DNA of 64,000 nt from Clostridiales bacterium (lineage in GTDB: Bacteria; Bacillota; Clostridia; Saccharofermentanales; Saccharofermentanaceae), in assembly GCA_017561715.1 (NCBI GenBank), contig JAFZBN010000015.1:310001-374000 (forward strand). The letters run 5' to 3'. A model generated the notes under the pieces. It saw only the letters and a program-made list of their open reading frames with translations, searched no databases and was not told the origin of the DNA. Positions 47,667 through 54,417 of this stretch are shown here, piece by piece; position 1 is the first letter of the stretch, and each line of letters begins with the position of its first letter. Both the position numbers and the translations under genes were made by a program.

Positions 47667-48818
47667 TCACTTCTTCGATCCCTTGATCGCCTGATCCAGA
47701 TCCGCGATCAGATCGTCTACGTTTTCAATACCTACGGAAAGGCGGATGAGTTCATCCACGATGCCGACCCTATCTCTTACATCCTTCGGGATGGACGCGT
47801 GCGTCATGCTGGCCGGATGGCATACGAGAGACTCCACGCCTCCGAGGCTTTCCGCCAAAGTGATGAGCTTGATGTTTCTGTAAAAGGACCTGTAATCGTA
47901 CTCTTTCTTGAGAACGAAGGAGATCATCGCGCCTGGGCCTTTTGCCTGTTTCTTCTGAACTTCATATCCGGGATCTGTCGGAAGTCCCGGGAAGTATACT
48001 TTCTCGGCATAGCCTGATTCCGAAAGCCAGGTCGCGATCTTCGTCGCGTTGTCGACGTGACGGTCCATACGTACGCCCAGTGTCTTGATGCCGCGGATCA
48101 TGAGGAAGCTGTCCCATGGAGCGAGTACTCCGCCGATGGCGTTCTGAAGGAAGTAAAGACGATCCGCGATCGCCTTATCCTTTACAACGACAAGACCGGA
48201 GATCGTATCGCTGTGACCACCCAGGTACTTCGTTCCGCTGTGAAGAACGATGTCCGCGCCAAGCTCCAGAGGTCTTTGCAGATACGGTGTCAGAAATGTG
48301 TTGTCGACGATCAGGAGCTTCCCTTCTCTTTTTGCGATCTTACTGACTTCTTCGATATCCGTGATGCTCAGAAGCGGATTGGCCGGTGTCTCGATATAGA
48401 TGGCTTTCGTATCCTCATCGATCGCTTCTTCGACCTTCTTCAGATCGGAAGTATCCACGATCTCAAAAAGGATACCGAGCGGCTTAAATACGTGTTCCAG
48501 GATGCGGAAGGTTCCGCCGTAGATATTGTCGGAGATGACCAGTTTATCGCCCTGCTTGAAAAGTGAAAGCACTGTGTGGATCGCGGCAAGACCTGACGCG
48601 AATGCAAGTCCGTAGTTTCCTCCCTCGAGATCCGCGATCAGCTTTTCCAGCGCGTCTCTTGTCGGGTTACCGGTCCTGGAATATTCCCAGCCGGTATTTA
48701 CGCCCAGCTCCTGCTGCTTGTATGTAGATGTCTGATACACCGGGATGTTTACGGCTCCTGTCGTTTTGTCTCCGTCCACACCTCCGTGGATCAGTAATGA
48801 TTCGATCTGATAACTCAT
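47667..48818 (-). CDS. mccB: Cystathionine gamma-lyase / gamma-synthase (MccB-like)
   Basis: 383 residues, a trans-sulfuration PLP enzyme. The PLP lysine lies in LHSGTKYLGGHSD (about residue 196); YSRTGNPTRD and the C-terminal SLGGVESLVCHPASMTH are family signatures. MccB, MetB and MetC cannot be separated by motif alone; the downstream mccA favours the lyase that releases cysteine from cystathionine. It is the first gene behind the mccB leader peptide and attenuator. Its ribosome binding site is AGAGGTAAA. Confidence 0.85.
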   Translation of the reverse strand: MSYQIESLLIHGGVDGDKTTGAVNIPVYQTSTYKQQELGVNTGWEYSRTGNPTRDALEKLIADLEGGNYGLAFASGLAAIHTVLSLFKQGDKLVISDNIYGGTFRILEHVFKPLGILFEIVDTSDLKKVEEAIDEDTKAIYIETPANPLLSITDIEEVSKIAKREGKLLIVDNTFLTPYLQRPLELGADIVLHSGTKYLGGHSDTISGLVVVKDKAIADRLYFLQNAIGGVLAPWDSFLMIRGIKTLGVRMDRHVDNATKIATWLSESGYAEKVYFPGLPTDPGYEVQKKQAKGPGAMISFVLKKEYDYRSFYRNIKLITLAESLGGVESLVCHPASMTHASIPKDVRDRVGIVDELIRLSVGIENVDDLIADLDQAIKGSKK

Positions 48819-48932
48819 GTTCTTTTACCTCTTTCTCAGTATTTTTGTGTTGTGTTTGTGTTGTTGTGTTTTTTGTTTATCTTGTGGTTTATCTTGTGGT
48901 TTGCTCCCGTGCGCCGCGGGTAAAAAGGCCAT

Positions 48933-49060
48933 AAAAAAGGGAGCTTCTTTGGAAGCTCCCGGGAATATGGCTCGATGATGTATTAGCTTTTCAGCAACAT
49001 CGTCTTACATGAAGGCGCGAAGAAGAACGTTCCTGCGCCCCGGCCATAGACACCCGGGAG
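48933..49060 (-). promoter_or_regulatory. mccB attenuator: competing antiterminator and terminator helices
   Basis: Antiterminator P1 pairs CTCCCGGG with CCCGGGAG (arms 49053-49060 and 48956-48963), extendable by TATGGC / GCCATA. The terminator pairs GGGAGCTTC with GAAGCTCCC (48952-48960 and 48939-48947), followed by TTTTTT. The GGGAG segment is shared, so the two exclude each other, as in the metQ leader. P2 (GGCGC / GCGCC) and P3 (CGATG / CATCG) lie between. Downstream of the terminator comes an A/C-rich stretch (48842-48880) before the ribosome binding site. Confidence 0.8.
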
Positions 49061-49116
49061 GAAAACATTCGACAACACATGACGCAATAACTTGTTCCGA
49101 ATACTTTCGTTCTCAT
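48991..49116 (-). CDS. Cysteine-rich leader peptide upstream of mccB
   Basis: A 41-codon frame from ATG 49116 to TGA 48991-48993, with GAAAGGAAAAG upstream. It reads MRTKVFGTSYCVMCCRMF and on to the end LHVRRCC. Cysteine codons lie at 11, 14, 15, 40 and 41. Length, MCCRM at 13-17, SR at 20-21 and the Cys codons just before the stop match the metQ leader peptide. The rest of the sequence is different, which points to selection on the peptide codons and helices rather than recent duplication. Confidence 0.8.
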   Translation of the reverse strand: MRTKVFGTSYCVMCCRMFSSRVSMAGAQERSSSRLHVRRCC

Positions 49117-49220
49117 CTTCGCTTTTCCTTTCATCTCAATTTATCTTTTCTGAAGAACCGATCGGCTTGGTCAACTGTGGTACTTATTTATTTGCCGCCG
49201 TTCCTCGATCGAATGAACAC

Positions 49221-49254
49221 ACTTTATCACTACTTACCTACTATGTCAATAGGT
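49221..49254 (-). promoter_or_regulatory. mccB operon promoter with sulfur-block operator-like element
   Basis: Minus strand TTGACA (49244-49249), 17 bases, TAAAGT (49221-49226). The same 19-bp element ACCTATTGACATAGTAGGT lies at 49236-49254. The transcript starts near 49214, giving a leader of nearly 400 bases. Confidence 0.75.
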
Positions 49255-49336
49255 TATTCGCTAATCCTTTCATTCAGAAGCAAAATCGATATCAATAGTG
49301 CTTTTCGAGAGGCACATACGAGCTGGGGATTGGGAA

Positions 49337-49641
49337 GATAAGATCTTTTCGCTGATTCTCACGATTTGATCCTATCGAAAAGCACCTGTAATAAGATCTT
49401 TTTCCCGTTTTTCGTCATTTCATCTTATCGAAAATCTTTCGTGATAAGATCCTTTTGGCAATTCTTTCGATTTGCTCTTATCCAATCTCGTTCAAGATAA
49501 GATCTTTTAGCTGAATATGGCGATAAGATCTTATCGAAAAATGTCCATCATAAGATCTTTTCGCTGATTCTTGCGTTTTACTCTTATCCAATCTCATTCT
49601 GGATAAGATCATTTCAGCATTTTCACTCATTTAATCTTATC
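49337..49641. repeat. Repeat array 2: six 40-bp imperfect palindromes at an exact 53-bp period
   Basis: Units start at 49337, 49390, 49443, 49496, 49549 and 49602; every interval is 53 bp. ATAAGATC is invariant at unit positions 2-9. Right halves vary around TGATCTTATC. Interiors share TTTTCGCTGATTCT in units 1 and 5. The 13-bp spacers fall in two types, GAAAA-start and CAATCTC-start; the first contains a copy of the dispersed octamer (49378-49385). Same orientation as array 1. It lies between the iscU terminator and the mccB promoter. No open reading frame crosses it. Confidence 0.9.
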
Positions 49642-49647
49642 TCATCT

Positions 49648-49678
49648 AAAAAGGGGCGCCTCATTTCAGAGACACCCC
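49648..49678 (-). terminator. Terminator of the iscS-iscU operon
   Basis: Minus-strand stem GGGGTGTCTC / GAGGCGCCCC (two wobble pairs, 6-base loop) followed by TTTTT. It directly borders repeat array 2. Confidence 0.8.
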
Positions 49679-49711
49679 TCTCTTATGGCTATTAAATGTC
49701 AATCAACCAGA

Positions 49712-50089
49712 TCACTTGCCCTGCCTGCTCTTATAATCCTCAAGAGCCTTCTGGATCGCTTCTTCCGCTAAGACCGAACAGTGCATCTTATGTGCCGGAA
49801 GTCCGTCGAGCGCTTCCGCGACTGCCTTATTGGTCAGCTCCATCGCCTCGCTGATCGGCTTGCCCTTGATAAGCTCCGTCGCCATCGAGCTCGAAGCGAT
49901 CGCAGATCCGCACCCGAATGTCTCGAACTTTACGTCCGTGATGATGTCGTTATCGATCTTAAGATAGATCTTCATGATATCTCCGCACTTCGCGTTACCG
50001 ACTTCACCAATTCCGTCCGCGTCTTCGATGACACCTACGTTTCTCGGGTGAAGAAAATGATCCATTACTTTTTCACTATATAAAGCCAT
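49712..50089 (-). CDS. iscU: Fe-S cluster assembly scaffold, IscU/NifU-like
   Basis: 125 residues. The three scaffold cysteines are Cys35 (NAKCGD), Cys60 (FGCGSAIASSS) and Cys104 (HCSVLAEEA), with Asp37 beside the first. It receives sulfur from IscS and builds 2Fe-2S or 4Fe-4S clusters in the cytosol. The LPAHKMHCSVLAEEAI ending is that of NifU-N/IscU in clostridia. It is 13 bases after iscS, co-transcribed. AAGGAGG is the ribosome binding site. Confidence 0.93.
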   Translation of the reverse strand: MALYSEKVMDHFLHPRNVGVIEDADGIGEVGNAKCGDIMKIYLKIDNDIITDVKFETFGCGSAIASSSMATELIKGKPISEAMELTNKAVAEALDGLPAHKMHCSVLAEEAIQKALEDYKSRQGK

Positions 50090-50102
50090 TGCCTGTTCCT
50101 CC

Positions 50103-51287
50103 TTACAGAATAAACTGTTTCTTTCCTGCCTGAAGATCGCGCCAGATCGGCGAGAATCCTCGAAGATATGTCACGACTTCTTCGACCGACTTGACCATGT
50201 AGTCGATATCCTCATCAGTCACATCTTCACCGAGACTCAGTCGCAGTGAACCATGCGCGACATCGTGCACACGGCCGATCGCCAGGAGCACGTGGCTCGG
50301 ATCCAACGATCCGGATGTGCAGGCACTTCCCGAAGATGCCGCGATGCCCTTTTCATCGAGAAGCAGAAGGAGCGACTCTCCCTCGATGCCTTCGAAGCAG
50401 AAGTTCACGTTACTCGGAAGGCGCTTCTCCGCGTCACCATTTAATGCAGAGTGCTCGATCTTCGAAAGTCCATCGATCAGCTTATTTCTCTTTTCCGTCA
50501 GATACGCGGATGTTTTCTCCATCTTATTCGCCGCTTCTTTTAAAGCGACTGCCATCGAAGCGATCGCCGGAACATTCTCGGTACCCGCGCGCTTGCCTCT
50601 TTCCTGCGCGCCGCCCTCGATAAGATTACTGAGCTTGATGCCCTTTCTCGCGTAGAGGAAACCCGTGCCCTTCGGGCCATGGAACTTATGTCCCGATGCC
50701 GAGAGCATGTCGATATTCTGCTCGACAACATTGATCGGCAGATGTCCGATCGCCTGCACCGCATCCGTATGAAAAAGCACTTTCTTCACGCGGCAGATCC
50801 TACCGATCTCAGAAATCGGCTGGATGGTTCCGATCTCGTTATTTGCGTACATGATCGTTACTAGCGCAGTCTGATCCGTGATCGCCGCTTCGACTTCCTC
50901 CGGACGCACGAGTCCGTCTTCGTGAACGTCGAGAAGCGTTACCGTAAAGCCTTCTTTTTCAAGCTTCGCCAGAGTGTGAAGCACCGCGTGATGTTCAAAC
51001 TTCGTGGAAACGATATGCGTCTTGCCCTTCTCTTTTCCGAGAAGCGCGGCCGAACGGATCGCCTGGTTGTCCGCTTCACTTCCGCCCGAGGTAAAAAGGA
51101 TCTCTCTCGATTCAGCGCCGATTACAGAAGCGACTGTCTCACGCGCCTCCTCGAGCGCTTCCTTCGCCTTCTGACCGAAACGGTAAAGGCTGGAAGGATT
51201 GCCGTATGTATCGTTCATCAGGGAGACCATCTTGTCGATCGCCGCCTGACTCATTTTCGTAGTAGCTGCATTATCTGCGTAAATCAT
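50103..51287 (-). CDS. iscS: Cysteine desulfurase, IscS/NifS family
   Basis: 394 residues, a PLP enzyme that takes sulfur from cysteine. The PLP lysine is in SASGHKFHGPKG and the persulfide-forming cysteine in SSGSACTSGSLDPSHV. It is the first gene of the iscS-iscU pair and is read from a promoter that carries a near copy of the sulfur-block operator. No IscR/CymR gene, IscA or ferredoxin is adjacent. Confidence 0.95.
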   Translation of the reverse strand: MIYADNAATTKMSQAAIDKMVSLMNDTYGNPSSLYRFGQKAKEALEEARETVASVIGAESREILFTSGGSEADNQAIRSAALLGKEKGKTHIVSTKFEHHAVLHTLAKLEKEGFTVTLLDVHEDGLVRPEEVEAAITDQTALVTIMYANNEIGTIQPISEIGRICRVKKVLFHTDAVQAIGHLPINVVEQNIDMLSASGHKFHGPKGTGFLYARKGIKLSNLIEGGAQERGKRAGTENVPAIASMAVALKEAANKMEKTSAYLTEKRNKLIDGLSKIEHSALNGDAEKRLPSNVNFCFEGIEGESLLLLLDEKGIAASSGSACTSGSLDPSHVLLAIGRVHDVAHGSLRLSLGEDVTDEDIDYMVKSVEEVVTYLRGFSPIWRDLQAGKKQFIL

Positions 51288-51319
51288 GGGAATTTCTCCT
51301 CTCTCTTTTTCGCGTCCCC

Positions 51320-51354
51320 ATTATATTGCCTATTTGCCTATAATGTCAATAGGT
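51320..51354 (-). promoter_or_regulatory. iscSU promoter with related operator-like element
   Basis: Minus strand TTGACA (51344-51349), 18 bases, TATAAT (51320-51325). ACCTATTGACATTATAGGC (51336-51354) matches the 19-bp element of the metQ and mccB promoters at 17 of 19 positions. The leader is only about 25 bases, so no attenu­ator is present here. Confidence 0.75.
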
Positions 51355-51445
51355 AAATAATTCATGCAACAGATCCTTCCCCTGTCTCGTCTTATGTGCA
51401 GAAGAGTTTCACGCGGCAGGTGCTTTTGCCGCAGAAAATAAAACA

Positions 51446-51469
51446 GGCGGAAACGCTTCCGCCAAGCGT
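51446..51469 (+). promoter_or_regulatory. Two overlapping hairpins in the serpin 5' region
   Basis: GGCGGAA-ACGC-TTCCGCC (51446-51463) and ACGCTT-CCGCC-AAGCGT (51453-51469) share bases and exclude each other. They lie directly before the AAGGAGAGG ribosome binding site. The octamer GTGCTTTT is just upstream (51420-51427). A translational switch is possible but unproven. Confidence 0.4.
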
Positions 51470-51483
51470 AAGGAGAGGAAACT

Positions 51484-52785
51484 ATGAAAACGAAAAAACT
51501 ACTGGCGCTGATCCTTTCATCCTGCATGATCCTGCCGATGGCCGCATGCGCGAAGAAATCCAAAAAAACCAGCAACATAAATACGGCAGGCGATCACCCG
51601 TCCGATCAGACGGCGATCTTTGAACTTACCAACGCGCAGCTCCCGAATAATTCTGTTGGTGAAGATGAACTGAAAAAAGCATATTCCAAGTTCGTTTTCG
51701 GAGTACTGCAAAGATGCCTGGCCAACGCGCACGGTTCAAATGTCCTCATTTCTTCCGACTCGATCCTTTTCGCGCTCGATCTGGCAGCATCCGGCGCAAA
51801 CGGCGAAACACTTGACCAGATGCTTCAGACCATGATCCCGGGCGTTCCGAATGAGCAGGGATTCCAATTCGCCGTCGACCGCATGGACGATCTTTCCGGT
51901 GACCAGCTCAAGATCGCCAATTCCGCATGGATCAACAGTAAATACAATGATACTGTCTATAAGGATTACTATTCCTCTGTACAGGACAATTTCGATGCCG
52001 AGGTCCAGTCCATAAAGTTTGACAACGACGCGACAAAGACCATCAACAAGTGGGTCTCTGACAAGACCGACGGTATGATCACAGAACTTATCGACAGTGT
52101 TGACTCACGTGAACTCATGATCCTCATCAACGCGATCTGTTTCGACGCCAAATGGGAAGAACCATATAAGGATACTAACGTCAATGATAACAGTTTCTAC
52201 GAAGCAGACGGCTCCGAGCATTGGGTCAGTTTCTTAAGCGGCACACAGAAGGATGCCGATTATATCGAATGCGATAGCGCTACCGGATTCGTAAAAGAGT
52301 ATGAGGGCGGAAAGTACGCCTTCCTGACGATCCTTCCGAACGATGCGGAAGCTGACATCAACGAATTCATGCAGGACTTTACTCCCGACGAATACTGGGA
52401 GCTCTGGGAGAGCCGCGACAGCAACGTCCAGCTCGTATACCGTTTCCCGGAATTCAAAGCCGAGTATGCGACAAGTCTTGCCGGGACCTTAAGGGACATG
52501 GGCATGACAGATGCGTTCAGCAGAAACGCGGACTTTTCCAACATGACTTCCGAACCTGTTCTTATCAGCGATGTCATCCATAAGACGTATATCGAAGTTT
52601 CCGCCCAGGGCACACGTGCCGCGGCCGCGACTGCCATCGAGATCAAGACCCACAGTGCGTCGATCGCTGATCCGTTTGAAGAGATCAAGTACGTTATCTG
52701 CGACCGTCCGTTCGCCTACGCGATCGTCGACACAGATACGGGACTTCCGGTATTCTTGGGAACCGTCGAGACAGTGGATCGATAA
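51484..52785 (+). CDS. Serpin-family protease inhibitor, lipoprotein
   Basis: 433 residues. Lipobox PMAAC gives lipidation near Cys22. The rest matches the serpin fold: SSDSILFALDLAASGANGETLDQML (helix hD region equivalents), LMILINAICFDAKWEEPY, and the reactive-centre loop from GTRAAAATA (about 376) to THSASIADP (about 397), followed by DRPFAYAIVDTDTGLPVFLGTV. The small-residue hinge AAAATA shows it is built for inhibition. The scissile bond lies in or near THSAS, suggesting serine or cysteine proteases as targets. It acts on the outer cell surface. It is the second likely surface protease inhibitor in this window. Confidence 0.93.
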   Translation: MKTKKLLALILSSCMILPMAACAKKSKKTSNINTAGDHPSDQTAIFELTNAQLPNNSVGEDELKKAYSKFVFGVLQRCLANAHGSNVLISSDSILFALDLAASGANGETLDQMLQTMIPGVPNEQGFQFAVDRMDDLSGDQLKIANSAWINSKYNDTVYKDYYSSVQDNFDAEVQSIKFDNDATKTINKWVSDKTDGMITELIDSVDSRELMILINAICFDAKWEEPYKDTNVNDNSFYEADGSEHWVSFLSGTQKDADYIECDSATGFVKEYEGGKYAFLTILPNDAEADINEFMQDFTPDEYWELWESRDSNVQLVYRFPEFKAEYATSLAGTLRDMGMTDAFSRNADFSNMTSEPVLISDVIHKTYIEVSAQGTRAAAATAIEIKTHSASIADPFEEIKYVICDRPFAYAIVDTDTGLPVFLGTVETVDR

Positions 52786-52806
52786 AGTCTTACCGCTCGA
52801 AAAGCA

Positions 52807-53883
52807 CTACGAGTTTCGTACCTTTTCCCAAAGCTTCGCGAACCGCTTACTCTCGATCAGAGCAACACAGAAATCTATCCCGTCATAAGCCGTTTTTCCG
52901 AGCGCGTCATAAGCACTCGTCTCCCCGATCCCGGGGTCACCCACAAAACGGCAGGTAGTGACACGATAGTCCGGGTTTTCATCGAAACGTGCCGCCAGAT
53001 CTTTTGCTTTCTTCAGCACTTCCTCTGCTTTTTCTACTTCACCACCACGGTAGTAGGAGTGTGACTGGAAAGTATAAAAGGTACAAAGGTACTTATCGAG
53101 ATAACTCGGGCTATCATTCTTTTTCAGGCTCGAAAAGAACTTGACTCCGAAAGATGATATCTTTTCAAGACTTTTCGCGTCTCCGTTTCTTTCATAGATC
53201 GTGATAAAACCCAGAAGTGTGTTCACCATATTTCGGATCTCGGCGAGAAATGACTGTGTCAGATATCTCGAACTCTCTGAAAGATCTTTATCTTCCATCG
53301 CTTTCATCAGTCCCAGAGTCGAATTGAAAACGCCGGCCTGGTTATACTTCTGCAGCTGCTCGATCGCTTTCTTCGTATCTTTGAGAAAATAGTAATTCGT
53401 GGCGATACTGCCCCGTACTTCCAGTTCACCGTATCTCGGATCGACATCCGGCGGAATGATCTGTACCGCCCGCTCGAAAAGCTCATTGGACCGGATCAGG
53501 TACTCGGCCTTCTTATCTTCGAGTCCGAATCCCTGATACATGCAGGCCGAATCAAACACGATCCAGTAATCGTTCGGGAATTTGACCAGTGCTTTTTCCG
53601 CCTCTTCGAGACCGGATCTGTCCTTCGACTTGATGTAGCCGAGAAGCCTTTGCGCCATCGCCTCTCTGTGGTTGTCTTTCATCTTATAGCCAAGAAGAAG
53701 ATCGACAGAAACATCGAAAAGCTCCGCGATCTTGACGAGCATGCCGATCTCGGGCATCGAAAGACCTGCCTCCCACTTGTAGACGGCACCGATGGTCACG
53801 CCCAGCGCCTCAGAAAGCGCTTCCTGCGTAAGTCCTCTGTTTTTTCTCAAACTTCGGATGTTATCTGAAAGACGGATATCCAT
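52807..53883 (-). CDS. XRE-family transcriptional regulator with TPR-like sensor region
   Basis: 358 residues from ATG 53883 (GGGGAGAG upstream). The N-terminal about 60 residues are a Cro/CI helix-turn-helix (NIRSLRKNRGLTQEALSEALGVTIGAVYKWEAGLSMP). The remaining about 290 residues are all-helical with TPR-like repeats (ELFERAVQIIPPD, KAEEVLKKAKDLAARFDENPDY), as in peptide-sensing regulators of Firmicutes and clostridial TPR-XRE proteins. It lies 16 bases downstream of the MIF-like gene, so they form one operon. Its last codons abut the octamer at 52800-52807. Target genes and ligand are unknown. Confidence 0.82.
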   Translation of the reverse strand: MDIRLSDNIRSLRKNRGLTQEALSEALGVTIGAVYKWEAGLSMPEIGMLVKIAELFDVSVDLLLGYKMKDNHREAMAQRLLGYIKSKDRSGLEEAEKALVKFPNDYWIVFDSACMYQGFGLEDKKAEYLIRSNELFERAVQIIPPDVDPRYGELEVRGSIATNYYFLKDTKKAIEQLQKYNQAGVFNSTLGLMKAMEDKDLSESSRYLTQSFLAEIRNMVNTLLGFITIYERNGDAKSLEKISSFGVKFFSSLKKNDSPSYLDKYLCTFYTFQSHSYYRGGEVEKAEEVLKKAKDLAARFDENPDYRVTTCRFVGDPGIGETSAYDALGKTAYDGIDFCVALIESKRFAKLWEKVRNS

Positions 53884-53899
53884 AGGTCTCTCCCCGCGA

Positions 53900-54241
53900 T
53901 TAGAAATTTCTGCCGTTCCAGCCCCAGTCATTGACGGGCGTATACGTCACATAGACGGCGGAACCCGGGATACCGTATTTGCTCTCGAGCATCTCGCAGA
54001 TCTTTCCGGTCATCTTGTCGTAAAGATCAGAAGGCGCGTTTCCGAGAAGGCTTACCGCGACAAAAGCGCCCTTTTCGAGCTTACTTCCACCGAACCAAAG
54101 ATCCGCGGAATCTTCGATCGATACCATCAGATAAGACTCGGGTTTATTGAGGATCGTGATCAGTTTTCCGAACTCACTTTTCAGTTCTTCCTTCTGCTCC
54201 GCGTTCAGGGATAAAGTAGTTTTCGCGTCGATATACGGCAT
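53900..54241 (-). CDS. MIF / tautomerase superfamily protein
   Basis: 113 residues from ATG 54241 (CGAGGTAC upstream). Starting MPYID, the N-terminal proline after methionine removal would be the catalytic base of the macrophage migration inhibitory factor family. KPESYLMVSIEDSADLWFGGS and SLLGNAPSDLYDKMTGKICEMLESKYGIPGSAVYVTY, then GWNGRNF, follow the MIF pattern closely. Bacterial members are tautomerases of unknown physiological substrate and form trimers. A longer reading upstream (to 54403) crosses a tRNA remnant and is not coding. Confidence 0.85.
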   Translation of the reverse strand: MPYIDAKTTLSLNAEQKEELKSEFGKLITILNKPESYLMVSIEDSADLWFGGSKLEKGAFVAVSLLGNAPSDLYDKMTGKICEMLESKYGIPGSAVYVTYTPVNDWGWNGRNF

Positions 54242-54269
54242 GTTCCGGTACCTCGTTTCGTTTTTTCCT

Positions 54270-54308
54270 ATTATACCACTCGTAAGGCAACTAAATATAC
54301 CGTTCGTA
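54270..54308 (-). promoter_or_regulatory. Twin extended -10-like elements before the MIF-like gene
   Basis: Minus strand TACGAGTGGTATAAT (54270-54284) and TACGAACGGTATATT (54294-54308), 24 bp apart. Related sequences lie at 27904-27918 and 57601-57615 upstream of other leftward genes. No good -35 box accompanies them. Confidence 0.4.
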
Positions 54309-54317
54309 ATGAAATTG

Positions 54318-54345
54318 ATGGGTTCGAACCCCATAGTTTCCACCA
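54318..54345 (+). tRNA. 3' end fragment of a tRNA gene (remnant)
   Basis: ATGGG-TTCGAAC-CCCAT is a perfect T-arm (54318-54334), followed by AGTTTCC, discriminator A and CCA (54335-54345). No D arm, anticodon arm or matching GGAAACT acceptor strand is found upstream. A tRNA 3' end alone is what an integrative element leaves at one boundary when it inserts in a tRNA gene. No integrase is visible in the window, so it may be an old att remnant. Confidence 0.65.
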
Positions 54346-54365
54346 AATGATTTATTAGCAGAAAA

Positions 54366-54410
54366 TCCACCCTTGTACTATAATGGTGAAAAGTTATAGA
54401 CAAGGGTGGA
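54366..54410 (+). promoter_or_regulatory. Promoter with 11-bp inverted repeat before a lipoprotein gene
   Basis: TCCACCCTTGT (54366-54376) and ACAAGGGTGGA (54400-54410) are perfect inverted copies flanking TATAAT (54379-54384). The 3' arm overlaps the GGTGG ribosome binding site. The upstream arm precedes the -10 box, so it acts on DNA, perhaps as an operator. Confidence 0.55.
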
Positions 54411-54417
54411 TCATTTT

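Noticed and set aside
44755..49116. S-box (SAM) riboswitches or T-boxes in the metQ and mccB leaders
   Set aside because: The conserved SAM-I core and the T-box TGGNACCGCG sequence are absent. The two leaders instead share a translated frame with a ribosome binding site and Cys codons.
35079..49641. CRISPR arrays
   Set aside because: The period is regular, but spacers are only 13 bp, the 40-bp units vary strongly outside ATAAGATC, and no cas genes are present.
35079..49641. Chains of RNA hairpins or terminators
   Set aside because: Left halves are invariant while right halves vary without compensating changes, and units lack U-tracts, so base-pairing in RNA does not explain the conservation.
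54258..54345. Complete tRNA gene
   Set aside because: Only the T-arm and acceptor 3' strand are present; no D or anticodon arm is found upstream.
54242..54403. N-terminal extension of the MIF-like protein
   Set aside because: The open frame crosses a tRNA 3' end and gives the typical false translation of a T-arm; a ribosome binding site and the MPYI start lie at 54241.
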